Source of the DNA: Ceratotherium simum simum
Taxonomy: Eukaryota > Chordata > Mammalia > Perissodactyla > Rhinocerotidae
Direction of reading: 5' to 3'
Length of the DNA: 64,000 nucleotides
Assembly: GCF_000283155.1 (NCBI RefSeq)
Contig: NW_004454166.1
Location: 7,066,557 to 7,130,556, forward strand
A model generated the notes under the pieces. It had not been told where the DNA came from and ran no database searches. It saw only the letters and a list, made by a program, of their open reading frames with translations. Of this stretch, positions 12,201-24,922 are shown piece after piece (the first letter of the stretch is position 1; each line of letters starts with the position of its first letter). Made by a program: the position numbers and the translations under genes.

Positions 12201-14457
12201 TTTGGAAGATGATAATATATTTTTTTCTACTAACTGATACACGAGGGAGAAAAAAAGTAAGATTTTTGACAACAGAGTTAACAAATGTGTACTACTGGAC
12301 ATGTATTGAAATTACTTTCAACAATTAGAGTGTGAATATTTTGCAGCTTACATAATTTGGATAGTTACCAGGTCAGAAACAAAGTCTGTAAAATACAATG
12401 CTTTTTTAGAGGACAAGGATGACAATTTTATTAAAAATTTATAAGCAATATCTCAGGATATACATCTACACACATATACACACAGATATATACACGTGTG
12501 TATATGTATGTGTGTGTGCAATCAAATGTCTTAATCTTTCCTTCAGCATTTGAGAATTTTTGCAGTTATCTATAAAATATTCACCACTTATGGATATCCT
12601 ATGATAAAGCCTTTAATTAAAAAAAAAAAAAGTATGGTTATTGGCCCCTGCTGTAGATCCAATGATATATACATGTAATTTCTCCATATAAAATCATCAC
12701 ATAGAATAATTATTGGAATAAAATTGGCTTTGAATTCCTAAGGCTTACAGTCAATGATTTATTTTCTTTTCACTAAATTGAAATGACGTATTGCATAGAC
12801 ATCGCTATGGCAGAGAACTTTTGAAAGTAGAGACAATGTTTAGGAAGAGTAGTAATAGTCAAGACCCCAGGTACATCAAGTTCTAAATTAAGAAACATAA
12901 GAAGTTCAGCAATATAGGTGTATTTTTGAAGTATAAATTTTTCTTCCATTAACACTGGCTATATAGCTTATCCCCAGCTGCAAACACTAATCCTGTCTGC
13001 ACTGATCTATCATTTAGAGAACGTTACAAGAAGATGTCAAACAGCATAGAGATAATTGAGAAGACGAGCATGGAAAAATATGAAGGAAAGATACACAGAA
13101 AAAGGAAATTTATAAAGATCCTACTGGAAGTATAACAGAATCTTGGCTATGAAGACTTTTCAAGATGTTATTGTTCAAAGTCTATGGTATGTACTGAATC
13201 TTAACTTTGCTGAATTTTAATAATGTTTAATGGTAGAGTGGTATATGAGAGTCCATGACTTAGCTCAGATGTGATCCTTGTCTGCTGGCAGTCAAATCTC
13301 ATCAACACATCCTCTGTCCAATCTTTGTGGACTATGCGTTCACTTTCTCAATGAGTTAAAATGTCTTTAAATGATCATCAGTTGAGTTTTGTAGATTTAG
13401 GAACATTTTTTATTATTGGCACTACAAAAATGAATTTAAAATAGTGAACTTATTTGCACAGAAAAATTTAATAGATTTTCTACTATGACTAATTAATATA
13501 TATAACTACTTAGAGTAGGAGATATTCACATCATTTTCCCCATAAATATCTTCCTGCATAATCTAGAGAAAAAAGTAGCAGGGACAGTAATAAATGTAGA
13601 TTTTATTACTAGACCACTGTCAGAATTTCTCTTCCTCTAATGGAAAGGGACTGACTTGTACTTTCAGCCACTCTTGAATTGTATTTATAATTATGTTTCC
13701 TAAAAGAAAAGAAATGCACAAGTTCCCTCTATCCACCCAAGTACTAATTAAACTTTATTTGTGCTTTTCAGTAGGACTTTCAGTTATATAACACAGAAAA
13801 AAACAGAAATTATTTAGACTCTAATTGTAATTTTACATTTTAATATTCCTATTTCTCATATTATTATACTATACAATAAACATTAAATTGCCAGAAGACT
13901 ACAGTTGGTGATAAAAATAACAAAATATTTCTTAAATATATATTCAATATTGAATTTAATGTGAATCATATGAAAAACAACATCATTTCACATTCTGAAA
14001 ATGTGAATAAACATGATAATAGAGTTGGTTGAAGCGCCCATTTATGAGCTTTATTAATTGAACAGTAGTAAAAATGTAAGAAATTTATTTTTATATCTGT
14101 GGTCCTAATTCCATATCAGAAATATCAATAATAACAAAAAAAGGAAAAAGTTCCAAATTAAAAAAGACAACTAATACAGATATATTTAAAATGTATATCA
14201 CTACCTAATATCTACTTAATCTTATTTTCACGAAGTGTCAAGTACTGTTAATGAAAAAAGCAAATAGGAATCACAGAAAAGAGACAAGAAAGTTAGACGT
14301 CATCTACTAAATGAGAATTCATGTACCACATTATTTTATGATCAGAAAAATACTTTTAAAAGCAATGGCAAAATCCAAAAAGATTTCAATACTATAATCA
14401 TACTTCAAGTCATTATTCAAATGCTTAATCTATAAAACATTTTTAAATTGAATTAAC
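12201..14457. other. AT-rich intergenic DNA with a CA/TG microsatellite
   Basis: No gene or repeat family recognised. An alternating CA-then-TG tract at about 12468-12521 surrounds an ACACGTGT core. A short poly(A) lies near 12618-12631. The rest is AT-rich sequence with short chance ORFs only. Confidence 0.5.
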
Positions 14458-14672
14458 AGCAGCAGCAAAATCAACTAATATTTATTGATCATTATTTGCT
14501 AAACTTTTCTTATATTGTCACTAAATCCTCAGAACAATCTTAATATGTTACATCTGCTTAATTGAAGCTTAAAGAGATTAAGTAACATGAATAAATTTGC
14601 ACAGCTAGGAGTAAAACCAGGATTTGAGTCTGAATTTGAATCCTATATGACACTAGCATTTAGATCATGGTT
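14458..14672 (-). mobile_element. MIR SINE, antisense
   Basis: Follows the antisense MIR pattern: ATATTTATTGATCATTATTTG, then CTAAATCCTCAGAACAATCTT, AGCTTAAAGAGATTAAGTAAC, ACAGCTAGGAGTAAAACCAGGATTTGAG. It is diverged but the order of blocks is right. Confidence 0.75.
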
Positions 14673-14689
14673 TTATAGCTTATCTTTTC

Positions 14690-14860
14690 TGAGATTTAGG
14701 GGAATTTTTCTTTAACATCTCAGCCTCAGTTTCTTCATAGCCTCATTTCTTTATCTGAAAAAATGTATAGTTATGCTAAAATTACATCGTATATGTAAAG
14801 CTCCTGCTAGAGAGTTTCTTAAGAAAGGCAACTAAGTGTTTAATGCATAATTGCTCACCT
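14690..14860 (+). mobile_element. Degenerate MIR fragment, sense
   Basis: CATCTCAGCCTCAGTTTCTTCA, then CATTTCTTTATCTGAAAAAATG and TGTAAAGCTCCTGCTAGAGAG, keep the sense MIR order. It is short and diverged, so the call is moderate. Confidence 0.5.
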
Positions 14861-16888
14861 CCATTAGTCTCAAAGGAACCTCTCCCGCTGCCATTCTTCC
14901 CCCTCCCCGTAGCCTTTGGTGTGTCTCCTAGTAAGTACTGCACTCTGCTTGTAGTTTACATGAGTTGTATTTGCAAGAATATGCCGTGGTGAACAAAAAT
15001 AGGGGAATTGAAAATATGCATTTGAATCCTAGTTCAAGCATTATGTAATCATAGGGGGGACGGGAAGAAGAATATAAAACACTGAACTCAAAGCAGAATG
15101 GAAGAATATCATTCACACCCAAATAGTGCTGATTCTAAACAGTATTAGAAAAAATGAATTGTACCTGGAAAAACAGGTAAAGATTCTTTTATTTATCTAC
15201 CCACAATATTATTAAAGAATCAGCTCTAGCTAACAGGATATTTTCCAGAATATCTCATATGTCTCCGCCTTATCTTTACATATGTTATCAAGAAGTACTT
15301 CTGTGAGTCCTATTTTTTTCACATTTTTAATCAGTTTGTATTGTCTTAAATTCTGCTAACAATTAAACAGAATAAGAGGAAATTGATATATCTAATATCA
15401 TATGAATCACGATGGCAAGTACACATATCTTATAAAGACCACTATAAAATTCTGTTTCATGTATGATTTCTGAAAGTAAGTAGTGAATATTGTTAACAGG
15501 CAAATTGTTGTTACATTGTTTTACTTTGACACTGATACTTTTTTAAAGTCACACTTATATCCATAAAAGGAAATTTAAATGAATGAGAGAGTTGGAGGTC
15601 AACGGATATTTTAAATCCACATACAATCAGACTCATACATTATTGAAATGCACTCGTCTAAATTAGAGGGACCTTAGGTTGGTTAACTGGTAATTAGGAT
15701 AGTGGGGTTTAAGTCTAAGGTTTGCCTAGAGAGATGATTTAATCATTACTGGACTTTAGTTTTTCTTAATAGCATGAAGGCATTGAAAGAAACTTTAATA
15801 TCCCAATGAGTTAAACTGTATAGTTTTAAAACTCATTAATAAGCTGAAAACAAATATTTTTAATAAACGGCAAGTCATACATACCAAAGTCAATCCTGCA
15901 TTGCATGTGATATTTTAATCTATAGTAACATAAAATATTATAAAAGCCACAGACATAAAATTATGACAGATAAGTGATTTCTTGTAATCCTTCATAATGC
16001 CCAGGTCAACCACTGGGAATTATAAAACAATGAGTAGTAAACACATTATTTCTGACAAAGAAACATTTTCAAATATCAGACACTCTGCTGCTTCACTGAC
16101 ATTTTAGAAGACTGATACCCAAGATTTTATCTCTGGTAAATTTTAAATGCCAGCATGTTGTCTATCACTATCTTTATGTGCTATTTGAATCCAGTTGCAT
16201 GCATCAAAAAATAATAATGGAATTTAGCTCATCACGGCAGAGCATAACAAAATCACTACAAGTTAAAATTAAATTGAGAGGATCCTAATATTGTCCCATT
16301 TTAGTATGAATCTAGGAAAATATATTTTTCATTCATAATAATTGTATTAATTTAACATATTTTCTAATTAGATGATTTTACTCTTCTTTGAATAAATGTT
16401 TTTTATGCATTTTAATTGTCTTCCTAGAGTGAGGATTATGCAATTAAGGTCAATAGAAAGAACTTTAGAAGTCAGGTGTTACACTATACAAAATTAACGA
16501 ATAAACTAAATTTCCTGCAGTAAATCCAACTACTTACAATAAGAGATGTTAATAATTCTAAGACATTTTAATGATCATCACTAAAATCTCAATCTAGAAA
16601 GCTGTATATTTGACTTGAAAAATAAACTATAGATTTTAATATTATGCCTCTAAAATTATATAATATTAAAATAAATTAAAATTTATGATAGGTGGATTTA
16701 GGGTACAACGGGAGTCATAATACATAGAAATATTTATTAAATAATTACAACAGTGAACTTATCCTTTCATTGTAAGAGAATATAAACTAGTATTTTGTTT
16801 TACTTTTATGAATAATTTTAATTAAAATTGATTCTATATGCATTAAAAAGCATTTGAAAAATTTAAGTGAGTCTATGTAAAATATGAG
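14861..16888. other. AT-rich intergenic DNA, nothing recognised
   Basis: No reading frame, RNA gene or repeat that can be supported. A faint MIR-like trace near 15665-15780 was considered too weak to call. Confidence 0.5.
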
Positions 16889-17282
16889 CTGCCCTGGTGG
16901 TCTACTGGTTAACATTCGGCAATCTCATAGCTGTGACCTGGGTTCCTTTCCCTGTCAGGGAACCAACCACGTGTCTTGTCGGTTGTTATACTATGGCAGC
17001 TGTATGTTGCTGTGATGCTTAAAGCTATGCTACCAGTATTTCAAATATCAGCAGGATGACCCATGGTGGACAGGTTTCAGCAGAGCTTCCAGACTAAGAC
17101 AGACTAGGACAAAGGACCTGGCCACTCACTTCCAAAAATTGCACATGAAAACCCTATGAACAGCAGTGGAGCACTGTCTGATAGAGCGCCAGTAGGTAAT
17201 AGGATGGCACAAAAATACCAGGCAAGGATCCGCTCTACTGTACACAGGGTCATTAGGAGTTGGAATCTACCTGATGGCACTA
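16889..17282 (+). mobile_element. SINE-like element: tRNA-Glu-type head, RTE-type 3' tail
   Basis: The first 70 or so bases (GCCCTGGTGGTCTACTGGTT ... CTGTCAGGGAA) are close to a tRNA-Glu(CTC) gene, including the A-box region GGTCTACTGGTT and a decayed B box (GGGTTCCTTTC). After a middle segment without coding sense, the last 80 or so bases (AGGATGGCACAAAAATACCAG ... GTACACAGGGTCATTAGGAGTTGGAATCTACCTGATGGCAC) follow the pattern of RTE/BovB-type LINE 3' ends, as in tRNA-RTE SINEs. The acceptor end and anticodon region are altered, so it is not a functional tRNA gene. The segment names are inferred from remembered sequence, and the exact family is not identified. An AT/GT-rich microsatellite follows at 17285-17340. 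Confidence 0.65.
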
Positions 17283-17763
17283 AAATATAGAGTATATATA
17301 TGTATGTATGCATGTGTCTGTGGATGCATGTGTGTGTGTTCTATTTCAGAAATGCTACATTAGAGTTTTAGTTTGTTTCCTTGGAACTCTTTACTGTAGA
17401 CGTATAGAAATATCTTTAAAAAATTGAAACATATATAAATCAAGTTCTGAATCACAGGTAAATTCTGGCAGAAATAAAGGTTTTTCTAGAGAAATTTCTA
17501 GTGAGACTGTAAGCACTTACAGAGTAGATAGTCCCTCTCTCCAAAATAAGATATAACTACTCAGAATAATGTCGTTTATGTTTGAGTGCTATCCATTTAC
17601 TTCTTCAGAAGTCTATGATGTGGCAAGTTTAGTCACATTTCTTTTTGTACCTAGTTATCTTTCCCCGGATCCCTGTGTGTTGAGATAATTCAGGGCAAGC
17701 TGAGGAAACGGAGCTCTGACCAACTTTAAAAATATTCTGTCTACAATTCTCTCTTCTCCCTCT

Positions 17764-18066
17764 CACTTTATGTGTGTGTGTGTGTGTGTATGCGTGTCTC
17801 TCTCTTCTCTCTCTCACTTTATATGTGTGTGTGTGTGTACGCGTGTCTCTCTGTCTCTCTCTCTCACTTTATATGTGTGTGTGTGTGTATGCGTGTCTCT
17901 CTGTCTCTCTCTCTCACTTTATATGTGTGTGTGTGTGTATGCGTGTCTCTCTGTCTCTCTCTCACTTTATATGTGTGTGTGTGTGTGTATGCGTGTCTCT
18001 CTGTCTCTCTCTCTCACTTTATGTGTGTGTGTGTGTGTGTATGCGTGTCTCTCTGTCTCTCTCTCT
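17764..18066. repeat. Compound minisatellite, about 6 copies of a 50-bp unit
   Basis: Each unit runs CACTTTATATGTGTG(TG)n TATGCGTGTCTCTC TGTCTCTCTCTCT. Units begin at 17764, 17815, 17865, 17915, 17963 and 18015, spaced 51, 50, 50, 48 and 52 bp. Length differences lie in the TG and CT runs, so slippage acts inside a longer tandem unit. All three forward frames stay open, giving illusory proteins of up to 159 residues rich in Val-Cys and Ser-Leu. Confidence 0.93.
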
Positions 18067-18479
18067 AACCACCATTGTTTTTTCTATACTTGTAACAGTT
18101 CTTATGGGTTGGCGAAGACAGGGCAATGCCTTACGGTGGTTTGCTCTATCTAACGAAATTAGGACCTTGAACTCCCAGAGAATGAGGGAGACACATCTGA
18201 ATCCCAGTAGCACATTCTGTTTTTCCCTAAAATTATCGTGTAGCTGTATGTGAACAAATATTCCAAAAATAATGAACGACCAACACATTATATTTATATA
18301 TTATTTTATATAAATGTTACATTGCACACTAAACAATAAACAGCTTATTACCAGTATTTTTAGTATTAATAAGAATTAATTCTACAACAATAACAGATTT
18401 AAAAAATTGTAGGTTTACCAAAATATCACTGTTTTTGATATTTGAAAATAAATCAGAAGAATCACTAATTGGGAAAATA
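18067..18479. other. Intergenic DNA, nothing recognised
   Basis: AT-rich single-copy-looking sequence to the right of the minisatellite. No supported feature. Confidence 0.5.
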
Positions 18480-21220
18480 AGAGATTTGAAATGAAAAGAG
18501 AGTCACTACCAATAACATAAGTTTCAATTAACCAGGAAGATATAATGATTCTAATCTTTTAAGCACCTAATAATAACACCTAAAAACTATAAAGCAACAA
18601 TTGACTGAATTAAATGGAGACACAGATCCAACATCCTTTTGGGAGAATTTAGTTCATCTCTCTCTGTAAATGATAGACATTAAATATCAGTAGGAATTTT
18701 GAAAACTTACCATAATTAATACCTGCATATACTGGATAAATATATAACTTTCCACTTAATAATTAAGAAAACATATACCTTTTTCTCTATGATGCAATGT
18801 CCACTCATAAATATTGATCTCATTCAAGCCTCTAAGTCTCAAGAAATTAAAAAAAAATCTTTGGCCACAAATTGATTAAGTTAAAAATCAAGAACACACA
18901 TAATTTAGGAAGATTCCAAATGTTTCAAAATTAATAAATATCCCTATATAACTCAAGGAAGAAAGGAATTTTAATAAAAGCAGAAATGAAAACTAATGAC
19001 AACACTCTGTAACAAAACTTGTGGCTCTAATTAAAATTGTACTAGAGAAATTTCTACAATGCAACTTAACAAGTTACAAAAACTAAAGCAGAATAAAATT
19101 AAATATCAAAGGAGAAAGGGAAAAATTATAAAAATAAGAAATAAAAAGAGAAGATCAACATATCAACAAAAGTGAGCTTTTTAGAAAAAACAAACAAGAT
19201 TCACAAGCCTTTAAGATTTCAATACTAAGACTGACTAAGAAGAAAGAGAGAAGGCAAAAAATAGACCATGTCGGGAAACTAAAACACATATAAAAACAGA
19301 GGACAGTAATATTTTTAAAATGACAGATGGAAACTGTGAAACCTTTATCCCAATAAATTTGAAAACTTACACTTCCTGAGAAAACATATTGTTTGTCAAA
19401 GCAGACTCAAAAGAAAAAATGGTTACCCTAGCCATTACAAAACCCATAATGGTTTTTAAAAATCATGCCACAGAAAAGGTCAGGTGGAAGCAGTTTTTAC
19501 TTCCTAACATTCAAGGAAAAAATAAATCAAATTTAACACAACTGTTGCAAAAAGTGCAGAGAAACACATCCATATCACTTTAACCAAATCTCATAACCTT
19601 GGTACCAACTCTATAAAGACAATATTACAAGTAAAATTACAAGCAAATCTCACACTTAAACATAGGTGCAAAATCTTAAATATCCTCAAATCAAATCAAG
19701 AACAAATAAAAATGAAATACATCCTGAACAATTTGAACTTATCAGAGGAATGTATTGTTTTTTAGTATTAGAAAATAAAATAACATAAACTAATTAACCT
19801 GTATATGAGAAAATCAAGTAATCATCCCAATAGTTATAAAAAAAGGGGATTAAAAAATCACAATCTGTTCATTATTTTCAAAAAATCTTACCAAAATAAG
19901 CATAAAATGAAATGTTCTCCCCTTGATAATCCTTAACTATTATAAAACTTAAAAGTAAATACTATATCTATAATGTAAAACATTTAAATTACTTATTTTA
20001 CAACCAGAAACGAGTAAAAGGCATACATTCTTACTGGTGTTACTTCATATTTTACTGAAGACACTGACTAGTGCAATAAGTCAAGTAAAGAAAATAGAGA
20101 AGGGGATAGGAAAAGATAAGTCAGAGCCTTTATTTTTACAGATGATGTAGAAAAAAGAATCTACAAATAGATTGTTAAGATTAATAATGGAACATAGTAG
20201 AATGTATACAAAATAAATATTTGAAATTTAATTGCACTTTCATATTACAGCTAAAAATATTTTGAATATCTAATTAAAATATATCACTTAATATAGCACC
20301 AAAAATTCTAATGTACCTAAGCGGTAAAATCTAAGAAAATGTAGGTAACATTTTTAAGAAAAAAACTCATATATAGTATTTATAATATTTCTATATAATA
20401 TAAAATTTATATAATTTATGTTTAATTTATATTTAATATACATAAATTTTACTGACATATATTAAAGGAGATATTAATAAATCAAGGGATATCACGTATT
20501 CATGAATTAGAAAGCAATATCACAAGATGCCACATTTATCAAAAATTAGATATAAATTCAATTTAATTCCAATCAAAATCCCATTAGGATGATGGAAATT
20601 AACGAGCAGAATATGAATTTTAAGCAGCAAAGGGCCAAGATTGTCAAAGAACTCCTAAAGAACAAGACTTATCTGCCAGATAACTATCAAGTATTATTTT
20701 TAAAGATGCCATAATTTTGGCAGTCTCATATGACAGTGATATAAACTAATCAATATTTTCAACACATATGACTGCAGAATTCAAGATTGAGATTATATAC
20801 AGGATTCCTATAAATCTATAAGACATCCACAAAGTATCCAGAAGATAAATGGATACACACAGAGACAATTTACAGAGGAGGAAATATGAAAGCTCAGTAA
20901 TTCTAGTATGATATTGTGTATTTAAATGTCAAAAACACACACCTTAAAAATATAATTTTTAGGAATTCATACATACGTGATAAAATTCTAAAGAGAGATA
21001 AGCAAAAGATAAAAACAAAATTGAGGCTGGCAGTCCTCTGGGTGGGAGAAGTGGGAGTTGTAGTCAAGGAAAGGCTACTGGGGAGTCCATGAAGACTGGA
21101 AAGTTCTGTATTGAAAATGATGGTGGGCTCACAGATATTTATTTTATTCTTATTCCTTATATGTTTCATATTTTTTTTTACATTTCATATAAAATTGAAA
21201 AATTTAAGGAACATGATGGT
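18480..21220 (+). mobile_element. Old L1M LINE, ORF2 to 3' UTR, sense
   Basis: Strongly decayed sense L1. Recognisable order: endonuclease/linker near 18520-18960 (ACACAGATCCAACATCC; TTAAAAATCAAGAACACACA), linker near 19140-19280 (AAGAAAGAGAGAAGGCAAAAAATAGACC), reverse transcriptase near 19380-20290 (ATTACAAGTAAAATTACAAG), post-RT near 20500-20700 (AAATTCAATTTAATTCCAATC; TTTTAAGCAGCAAAGGGCCAAG), and a 3' UTR near 21020-21190. No long frame remains. Confidence 0.6.
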
Positions 21221-21224
21221 AAGT

Positions 21225-21690
21225 TACACAAAGAAAGTAAAAAATATGAAAATGCAATATAAAAACTTTCCAGAGAGAATAAACATCTCCACTCATAACA
21301 AACACAATAGCATCACAAGATTATCTACAAAGAAACAAAATTCTGACTGACATCAGACTTAACATCTAGTGGAATTCTAGCCAGCAATGAATCAATATTA
21401 ACCAAGATAGTCAGAATCTAGACTCTTATACCCAACCAAAGTAGCATACACCACTGAGGGTGGAATAAAAATATTTTCAGAAATGGAAGCACTCCAAGTC
21501 AACCACCCAATGACTTTCTAAAAGTGAATTACTATTACATGTATTTTTGCAAATGATTAGTCAATGAAGAATCAGGAACTATAAGAAATAATGATGAGAA
21601 AGAAAGACTGTAAAATGTATAATTAATTCTAACCATTATTAACTAAAAAAGAACCTAACAAACAAAATTGGGTCTTTTTCTAATTTTTAA
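21225..21690 (+). mobile_element. Old L1M/HAL1-like fragment, sense
   Basis: The stretch GACTGACATCAGACTTAACATC ... GAATCTAGACTCTTATACCC resembles the L1M/HAL1 segment upstream of ORF2 ('tctcatcagcaac ... aattctatatccag' pattern). It restarts an L1 after the 3' UTR of the preceding copy. Diverged. Confidence 0.5.
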
Positions 21691-21708
21691 TTATATTATG
21701 CTTCTTTT

Positions 21709-21964
21709 TGCTTTGTTTTGTTTTGTTTTGCTGAGGAAGATTTACCCTGAGATAACATCTGTTGCCAATCTTCCTCTTTTTTTGCTTGAGGAAGATTAGT
21801 CCTGAGCTGACATCTGTGCCAATCTTCCTCTATTTTTTATGTGGGTCACTGCCACAGCATGGCTGACAGTGGTGTAGGTCCGCGCCTGGGATCCAAACCT
21901 GTGAACCTGGGCAGCCGAAGCTGAGTGTGCCAAACTAAACCACTATGCCACGGGACCAGCCCCA
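21709..21964 (-). mobile_element. ERE-type SINE, antisense
   Basis: A CTTTG/TTTTG-rich tail, two GAGGAAGAT modules (at about 21733 and 21786), then the head complement ending AACCACTATGCCACGGGACCAGCCCC. A near-perfect duplication of TTATGCTTCTTT flanks it at 21696-21707 and about 21968-21979. Confidence 0.92.
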
Positions 21965-21979
21965 ATGTTATGCTTCTTT

Positions 21980-24320
21980 AACACTTGGTCCTGAATGGTA
22001 ATAATTTTGATTCAAGAGAGACTTAGGTGGTCTCATTTTAATCTGTGGCACAAGATGTATTTTTCACTGCAAGTTCTGCCGGAGTCTTTCAGAGGTGATA
22101 TAGGAAGATTGTACAAATTAAACACACACACATACATGCATACACACCTGCACTTGTGTCTATGTGTGTTATACATTCAACAAATCCTAAAGAGGAGTGA
22201 GCATAAACAGAAGAACACCCTGCACCCTTAACACAGAGGCACTATGGCTAGGCTCCAGTAAGTACTATATGCAATACTTTCAATGTTTGGTACCTAAATG
22301 CCACATGGGAAGATGAAGGGCTCTGTCGTTCAAATTCTGTACAGTTGTTTTAATCATTCTCTCTCCTTGCTTGTCTTTAGTATACACAGGTAGATTATTA
22401 ACATAGTTATGACTGTTGTGCTCACTCACAGGATCACAGTTGGGGTTAAAAAGAATAGAAATTCATTGTGGGAATCAAAATGTGCTTATCTGGAACTTTA
22501 AGGGGCAAAGATCTCTTTATGGATAGAGGTGCATAGATTACTTCCCTGAGATGAAGAAATCCTCTCCTGGAGGAATTAGAATAAAGAAGGATTTCATTTT
22601 TCCAGAAATTTCAAAGTATTATTTTGAGAATGGAGGCCTTTTCTAGGGCTAGTAAGATGTATCTCAAATCAAGCTTATCTCACAATTGGCTTCAGGCATT
22701 AAGGAGTAGGTAAGGTCCAGTAGGTCTACTGTGTGAGATTTCTTTTGAAGTACTAGGTATCAATAAATGGAAATCTGAATTATTTTTCTAGACTGTTTTT
22801 CTTTTTACTTTTTCTCTCATGAAATGCTAGGTGTCTGTTAGGGCTGCAACTTGAAAATAGGAGCCAAAATAAGCTTCTGGTTGTTTTTGGAGCAGTGAAG
22901 TTTAACCAAGACCTAGTTTATGAAAAATCTGAAGGGGATATAAAATTTGTGAGGAAGAGCAGACAACACACTTTTCATTGAAATCCTGAAGGCTTGGAGA
23001 ATGTGCCAGTTGGAACTGAATCCTACTATAGTGTAAATGCTGCATTATTGAATATCTGCTTATATACTTCCGTGCCTTGTAAATATAACATTGCTGCTAA
23101 GCAACTATGGAGCTGCTTAATAAAAATCAATTCCCCTGGAAGATGACCCAATATTGAGCTGTTGCAGAACGGGTGAGTTGACACAAAGCCCTGGGGGGAA
23201 AGCCCTGAAGTTTAAATTTGAGGTAAAAAGAAGAAAGCTTTTCTTCTGCCATCAGCCTTTGCCATGTTCTCTAGCCACATTTTTTAAATAAAATTCTTGC
23301 TAAAATTAATTAAAATCGATACTTGTTTTCCATATCTAGTGATCTATGCATGTAATGCTTACTGGTCATAATCCTGTAGAAGAGGGTTAGAGGTAGAATG
23401 TGTTAATTCTGAAAAATGTGTTCTAAAAAATTTTTTCCAACTCCTCTCTGGCCATGACATCACCATTACTTTTGATGGCTCCCTTACAGAAATCCACTCT
23501 GCAAGCCCAGCACCTCTCTGCTGGTGACCCCTGCTCTACCTCCCCTTCTCTACTCCCATGCTGAAGAAATGGCAGGGTTCTCTGTATATCCAAAGCACGA
23601 GTCCTGATTCCTCACGGTTCTCACCAGGGAGATGGCATCTTCAACTCCGCTGGGTTACTCCTTTGAGACTGACTGAAATTTAGAATTTTTCAAAAATAGG
23701 TTGCTTTTCTGCTTTATTGATTTGGTGACGCTACCATAAATTGCTTCTGCCACTGATGCTGGAGGAAAGAAAAGGACAGTGGTACCGCTAATTTCTAATT
23801 TCTATTCTGACATGTGTGTCCAGGGACATCTCACTCTCTCCCCACTGTGATTGCCTATGACTTTATAGTCCTATTAAACCTGGTATAGGAGAAAATGTCT
23901 ATTCTTGTAGTCCAAATGTTTGCCTCATATTCTGCCCTATTTTCCAGGATAAGTAAGAGTAGGAACATCCATTCTCTTCAAATGAAAATCCTTTATCCTC
24001 AATGTTCAGTTTGTGCCATTTACAAGATTCCAATGGGACAAAATAAGTACATTTCTCATGTGAAATTTAATAATTTTTAACATAGTTGAATCTTTTGATC
24101 AATTAAAATATTTCCTCTAGAGATATATTACGAAAGGCCAGTCTATCTTTGTCAGGAAATATTTTATAATAGACATATATTCAAATTAGCTTATGTCAAT
24201 AAAAATGAGAATTATGGGAAGAATTTAGAGATATCTCTCAGAACCCAAGGAAAGAAATGTAGCAAGAATCCATGAGACTCTGGAGCCGGGAAATAGAATG
24301 TTGGGAACTGAGGGAATGTA
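21980..24320. other. Intergenic, mostly unique DNA
   Basis: A short CA-rich tract at about 22122-22175. The 23450-23680 part is less AT-rich than its surroundings and could be old functional or repeat DNA, but no family or frame is recognised. Confidence 0.5.
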
Positions 24321-24338
24321 TCAACCCACAGCTATATA

Positions 24339-24639
24339 TATATATTTTTGTGTGTGTGTGTGAGGAAGATCAGCCCTGAGCTAACATTCATGCTAATCCC
24401 CTTTTTGCTGAGGAAGACCGGCTCTGAGCTAACATCTATTGCCAATCCTCCTCCTTTTTTTCCCCAAAGCCCCAGTAGATAGTTGTATGTCATAGTTACA
24501 CATCCTTCTAGTCGCTGTATGTGGGACGCAGCCTCAGCATGGCCGGAAAAGCGGTGCATCAGTGCGCGCCCGGGATCCGAACCCGGGCCAACAGTAGCGG
24601 AGCGCGCGCACTTAACCGCTAAGCCACAGGGCCGGCCCC
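24339..24639 (-). mobile_element. ERE-type SINE (long form), antisense
   Basis: Antisense order: GTGTGTG tail, two GAGGAAGA modules, the CCCCAAAGCCCCAGTAGATA body with ATGTCATAGTTACACATCC, then the head complement with B-box complement GGGATCCGAACCC and ending AAGCCACAGGGCCGGCCCC. A perfect 18-bp target-site duplication TCAACCCACAGCTATATA lies at 24321-24338 and 24640-24657. The perfect duplication and intact boxes suggest a relatively recent insertion. Confidence 0.95.
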
Positions 24640-24886
24640 TCAACCCACAGCTATATAGACTCTCATCTACACATCTCTGAGCATATCCTTTTTCCACTCT
24701 TTTCTTTGGAGTAGATGAGTTTGGTCTGTTTCTGAGAGTATACTGAAAGGAAATGGCTTCCCTAATTCTGATTTTAAATAATTTCTTTTTACAAATATCC
24801 AACATAGACCAACTTGAGTCTCTTAATCTCAACTTTAAATTTCTGGGAGGTAAAATTTGGTTCCACAGGGTAAATAAATCATACCG

Positions 24887-24888
<2 letters not shown>

Positions 24889-24920
<32 letters not shown>
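24889..24920. repeat. TG dinucleotide microsatellite
   Basis: Uninterrupted (TG)n of about 15-16 repeats. Confidence 0.95.

Positions 24921-24922
<2 letters not shown>

Noticed and set aside
15665..15780. Possible MIR fragment
   Set aside because: Only a few short matches, in an order too weak to support a call.
16889..16962. Functional tRNA-Glu gene
   Set aside because: The acceptor end, anticodon arm and B box carry changes, there is no terminator T run directly after it, and the similarity continues into a SINE-like body.
17764..18066. Regularly spaced repeats that could suggest a CRISPR array
   Set aside because: The whole unit is repeated with no unique spacers, and the context is mammalian.
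17770..18253. Forward frames of 98, 127 and 159 codons, Cys/Val- and Ser-rich
   Set aside because: They are translations of the TG/CT minisatellite and are open in all three frames at once, which is a composition effect.
24332..24832. 166-codon minus-strand frame
   Set aside because: Most of it is a sense-strand read of the ERE at 24339-24639.
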